Source: CAG-170 sp022779365
Lineage (GTDB): Bacteria > Bacillota > Clostridia > Oscillospirales > Oscillospiraceae
Direction: 5' to 3'
Assembly: GCA_022779365.1 (NCBI GenBank)
Contig: JALFSI010000009.1
Span: 1 to 17,677, forward strand
DNA: 17,677 bases
The number at the start of each line of letters is the position of its first letter. Position 1 is the first letter of the stretch. The position numbers and the translations under genes were made by a program. The notes below the pieces were generated by a model. That model saw nothing but the letters and a program-made list of their open reading frames with translations. It was not told the origin of the DNA and made no database searches. Of the stretch, positions 15,237 to 17,677 are shown one piece after another.

Positions 15237-17489
15237 TCAATCTGGCATCATCGCCGCAGGCGCAGGCTGCGGCGATTGCGCACCGCCGGTACGCAAAATT
15301 TTTTCCAATTCTTCGGGTGGGAGCGGGCGGGAAAAATAGTAGCCCTGCATCGCATCGCAGCCGAGCGCCGTCAGCTCCCGCGCCTGCTGCGCCGTTTCCA
15401 CGCCCTCGGCGATCACACACATATCCAGCCGGTGTGCCATATCCACAATGCTCTGCACGATCTGCCGTCCGCGTGCCTCCTCCCCGCCGGAGAGGAACTT
15501 CATGTCCAGCTTCAAAACGTCGATGCGGATGTCCTTGAGCATATTCAGCGACGAATAGCCCGTGCCGAAATCGTCCATCTCCACGGTAAAGCCCGCCGCG
15601 CGCAGGCGCGCGACCATGGCGGCAAGCTGCTCAGGGCGGTCGGTGTAGGCGCTCTCGGTGATCTCCAGCCGGAGCTGGTCGGGTTCAAGACCGTATTTTG
15701 CGACGAGCGCGGTAAACTGCTCCGGCAGGTCGCCGTTTTGCAGATCCATGCGCGAGACATTGACCGACGCCGGCAGGTACAGCCCCTCGGCGTTCCACCT
15801 CTGAAGCCGGCGGCAGGTGTGCTCCCAGACGTATTGATCCACGCGCGTGATGAGGTTGCTGTACTCCAGCAGCGGGATAAATTCACCGGGCGGGATCATC
15901 CCCTTTTCGGGATGCTGCCAGCGCACGAGCGCCTCCGCGCCCGCAAGCTGCCCGCCTGCGTCATACTGCGGCTGAAACCAGACGCAAAGCTGCTCCTCCT
16001 CCAGCGCGCGCTCCACATCGTCCAGCAGCTCGCGCGCCTGATGCGCGCGGTCGGACATCCCCTGCGTATAATATGCCACATACTGCGTGCGGTTGCCCTT
16101 GATCGTCTGCAGCGCCAGCAGCGCCCTGTAGCTGGCAAGATATATGTCGGTGTCCGGCTCGCACAGATCGTATACGCCCACATGCAGCAGCACCGTGTAG
16201 GGATAGCCGCGGTAACGCGCCTGAAACAGCTCCGCCGCCCGCTTCGGGTCGATGCTTCCATCGCCGCAGAAGCGCACGAACTGGTCGGCGTTCAGATGTC
16301 CGGCAAAGCTGTCGTCGGTGTTGTGCCCGTGCAGGAACAGCCCGAAATCGTGCAGCAGCTTGTTCGCTCTGGCAAAGCCCGCAGTGGTGTTGATGAATTT
16401 GAAGCCGTCAAAATCATACCGCAGTATGGTAAACGGCCGCCCCGGGTGCTCCGCGAGCCACTGCTCCGCCCGCGCATAAAAGCCGTCGGCGTTCAAAAGC
16501 CCCGTCCGTGCGTCCGTCCGGCTGGCGACGACCTGTGTCACATCCTCCGAGCACATCAGAATGCACTCGCGCCGCTCCGACAGCCACGAAAAGCGCAGGT
16601 TGATATGCCGCTCCCCGCCGGGCGTGTCCTCGCGCGTGCGCAGCGGCACGTCGTAGAAGTCGTTTGCATTCAATTCGCACAGCAGAACGTTCATCCGCGT
16701 CGTCTTCAGCAGGTCGCGGTACTCCGCCTCGTGCATGACGGCGCACAGTTGCTGCATGAATTTTGTCTCATAATCCTGCACGACCAGCCTGCCGTCGTCC
16801 TGATCGGAAGAGCGAGGCAGCAGTGTGCCGCGGCGGTAGCTCGTCGCCACGCCGGAGCGCACGTCGATGAGCGCCACGCGGGTAAAGGCGGTGTGCAGGA
16901 CCTTTTCGGCGATCTGCTCCATGCGGCGCTTATAGTCGTTGTCGATGGCGTAGGCAACGACCTCTACGTCATCCGTCTGCGGGTTTCGCAGCACGTCGGC
17001 GCAGATATGCCGCCAGACATAGCCCTTTTCTGGTACATAGAGCAGAAAATCATCCTCGACCGTGCTCACGCCCTCGTCCAGCAGGCGCAGCACGTTCTCC
17101 GGCGACATCTGCCGCATATAGCGCGGCACATCATCGGGGTGCAGCAGCGCGCACATACCCCTTGTAAAGTCATCGACCGTACCGCCCGCCGCGCCAAGCA
17201 GCGGGCCGCTGCCGGTGCAGGTGTTTTTCGTCAGGTTCAGCTCATACGTCGCCACGACGCCCTCGTGCTCCTGTACGCGGGCGCTTTGCAGCGCGTGATA
17301 CTGTGCCAGCCGCTCCTTGTCTGCCTGCTCCCGCCGCCGCTCCTCGCGCAGCGCGACCCGCTGATGCCACAGAGCCGCCAACGTGCAGAGGATCAGAACC
17401 GCGAGGATCAGGATCGCCAGCTTATCGCCTTTTGTATGCTGCACGGCAGTCGGGGAGATCAGCAGAGTATGCAGGATCGGTCGTAACAC
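15237..17489 (-). CDS. Membrane-anchored PAS / degenerate GGDEF / EAL cyclic-di-GMP phosphodiesterase
   Basis: One membrane helix (LAILILAVLILCTLAALW, about 24-41) is followed by two PAS-like regions (roughly 60-200 and 205-325), a GGDEF-type domain (about 330-490) and an EAL domain (about 495-735). In the GGDEF domain the catalytic loop reads LNADQF, so cyclase activity is not expected. The EAL domain keeps EALVRW, NVS, EITES, DDFGTGYSS, LKLD, EGVET and QGYYFSRPL, that is, the metal ligands, the catalytic Lys/Glu and the substrate-contact residues, so it should hydrolyse c-di-GMP to pGpG. Starts compete: GTG at 17489 has GGAGG 7 bases upstream (my choice), ATG at 17495 is too close to that site, and TTG at 17516 has AGGGG at 5 bases. 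It is transcribed separately from pilB because a strong terminator follows. Its input signal is unknown. Confidence 0.92.
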   Translation of the reverse strand: MLRPILHTLLISPTAVQHTKGDKLAILILAVLILCTLAALWHQRVALREERRREQADKERLAQYHALQSARVQEHEGVVATYELNLTKNTCTGSGPLLGAAGGTVDDFTRGMCALLHPDDVPRYMRQMSPENVLRLLDEGVSTVEDDFLLYVPEKGYVWRHICADVLRNPQTDDVEVVAYAIDNDYKRRMEQIAEKVLHTAFTRVALIDVRSGVATSYRRGTLLPRSSDQDDGRLVVQDYETKFMQQLCAVMHEAEYRDLLKTTRMNVLLCELNANDFYDVPLRTREDTPGGERHINLRFSWLSERRECILMCSEDVTQVVASRTDARTGLLNADGFYARAEQWLAEHPGRPFTILRYDFDGFKFINTTAGFARANKLLHDFGLFLHGHNTDDSFAGHLNADQFVRFCGDGSIDPKRAAELFQARYRGYPYTVLLHVGVYDLCEPDTDIYLASYRALLALQTIKGNRTQYVAYYTQGMSDRAHQARELLDDVERALEEEQLCVWFQPQYDAGGQLAGAEALVRWQHPEKGMIPPGEFIPLLEYSNLITRVDQYVWEHTCRRLQRWNAEGLYLPASVNVSRMDLQNGDLPEQFTALVAKYGLEPDQLRLEITESAYTDRPEQLAAMVARLRAAGFTVEMDDFGTGYSSLNMLKDIRIDVLKLDMKFLSGGEEARGRQIVQSIVDMAHRLDMCVIAEGVETAQQARELTALGCDAMQGYYFSRPLPPEELEKILRTGGAQSPQPAPAAMMPD

Positions 17490-17533
17490 AGGCATTCCTC
17501 CATCTTGTGGGCGCAAAAATGCCCCTGATGCTC

Positions 17534-17677
17534 TTGATACTAGAATCTGTTAAAAAGCTTGAAGAGCTTTTTATAGCGCCAACGGCGCGTCAGATTCTGC
17601 ATGAGACGGCGCAGCGTGCATTCGCACGATGCGAGTGTGCGTAGCACACGGGATTCTTGATTAAATATTTTAATCAA
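17534..17677. repeat. Right copy of the 143-bp folded inverted repeat bounding the window
   Basis: Positions 17534-17676 mirror 1-143. This copy ends in a perfect palindrome with 9-bp arms (TTGATTAAA at 17657-17665, TAT, TTTAATCAA at 17669-17677); in the left copy one base breaks it. The hairpins GTGTGC/GCACAC, TCGCA/TGCGA, GCGCC/GGCGC and AAAAAGCT/AGCTTTTT are all conserved. It lies just upstream of the EAL gene, so it could influence that gene's transcription. I see only weak promoter-like sequence in it (TAGTAT without a good -35), and I do not call a promoter. Confidence 0.9.

Noticed and set aside
16240..16310. Active diguanylate cyclase (GGDEF) in the EAL protein
   Set aside because: The signature loop reads LNADQF instead of GGDEF/GGEEF, so the catalytic residues are lost.
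15276..17486. Plus-strand open frame of 736 codons opposite the EAL gene
   Set aside because: It is the antisense shadow of a G+C-rich gene with clear EAL motifs; its product is Arg/His/Ala/Val-rich without domains and has no ribosome site.
1..17677. Composite transposon or integrative element with its own recombinase
   Set aside because: No transposase, integrase or resolvase-like protein is encoded on either strand; only the inverted repeats point that way.
1..17677. tRNA, rRNA or CRISPR array
   Set aside because: No cloverleaf-like sequence, rRNA core motif or regularly spaced direct repeats were seen; the repeats present are palindromic intergenic elements.

Overview
The window is about 63-65% G+C by eye. 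It carries one compact set of type IV pilus (T4P) genes, all on the minus strand, plus one cyclic-di-GMP signalling gene. Components that belong to an outer membrane (PilQ secretin, PilP) are absent. The high-G+C coding style and a structured intergenic repeat of a kind I associate from memory with gut Oscillospiraceae/Ruminococcaceae suggest a Gram-positive (monoderm) clostridial gut bacterium. That assignment is an inference; there is no rRNA or tRNA here to confirm it.

Layout in the direction of transcription, from high to low coordinates. (1) 17534-17677 is one copy of a 143-bp folded repeat. (2) 15237-17489 encodes a membrane-anchored protein with PAS-like regions, a degenerate GGDEF domain and an intact EAL c-di-GMP phosphodiesterase domain; a strong hairpin terminator follows at 15182-15221. 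(3) A sigma-A-type promoter at 15071-15099 drives pilB (extension ATPase with an MshEN c-di-GMP-binding domain), pilT (retraction ATPase) and pilC (platform protein). (4) About 480 bp without a gene (10503-10985) holds a palindrome-rich composite repeat. (5) Then come the major pilin, prepilin peptidase pilD, pilM, pilN, pilO and a giant gene whose product starts with a prepilin signal and continues into about 2,250 residues of GLUG-type and Ig-like adhesin modules. (6) 1-143 is the second copy of the folded repeat, inverted relative to the first, 3 bp beyond the giant gene's stop codon.

How it fits together: PilD cleaves the pilin and the giant modular pilin; PilB and PilT power extension and retraction on PilC; PilM, PilN and PilO form the inner alignment complex; the giant pilin is a candidate tip or shaft adhesin. 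The tandem MshEN motif in PilB beside an EAL phosphodiesterase suggests that pilus extension is tuned by c-di-GMP. The giant gene has an apparent one-base frameshift near position 1280, so it is either an assembly error or a real C-terminal truncation. The whole module is bracketed by 143-bp inverted repeats that differ at one position; this may mark a mobile or invertible segment, or simply a contig that ends in a genomic repeat.
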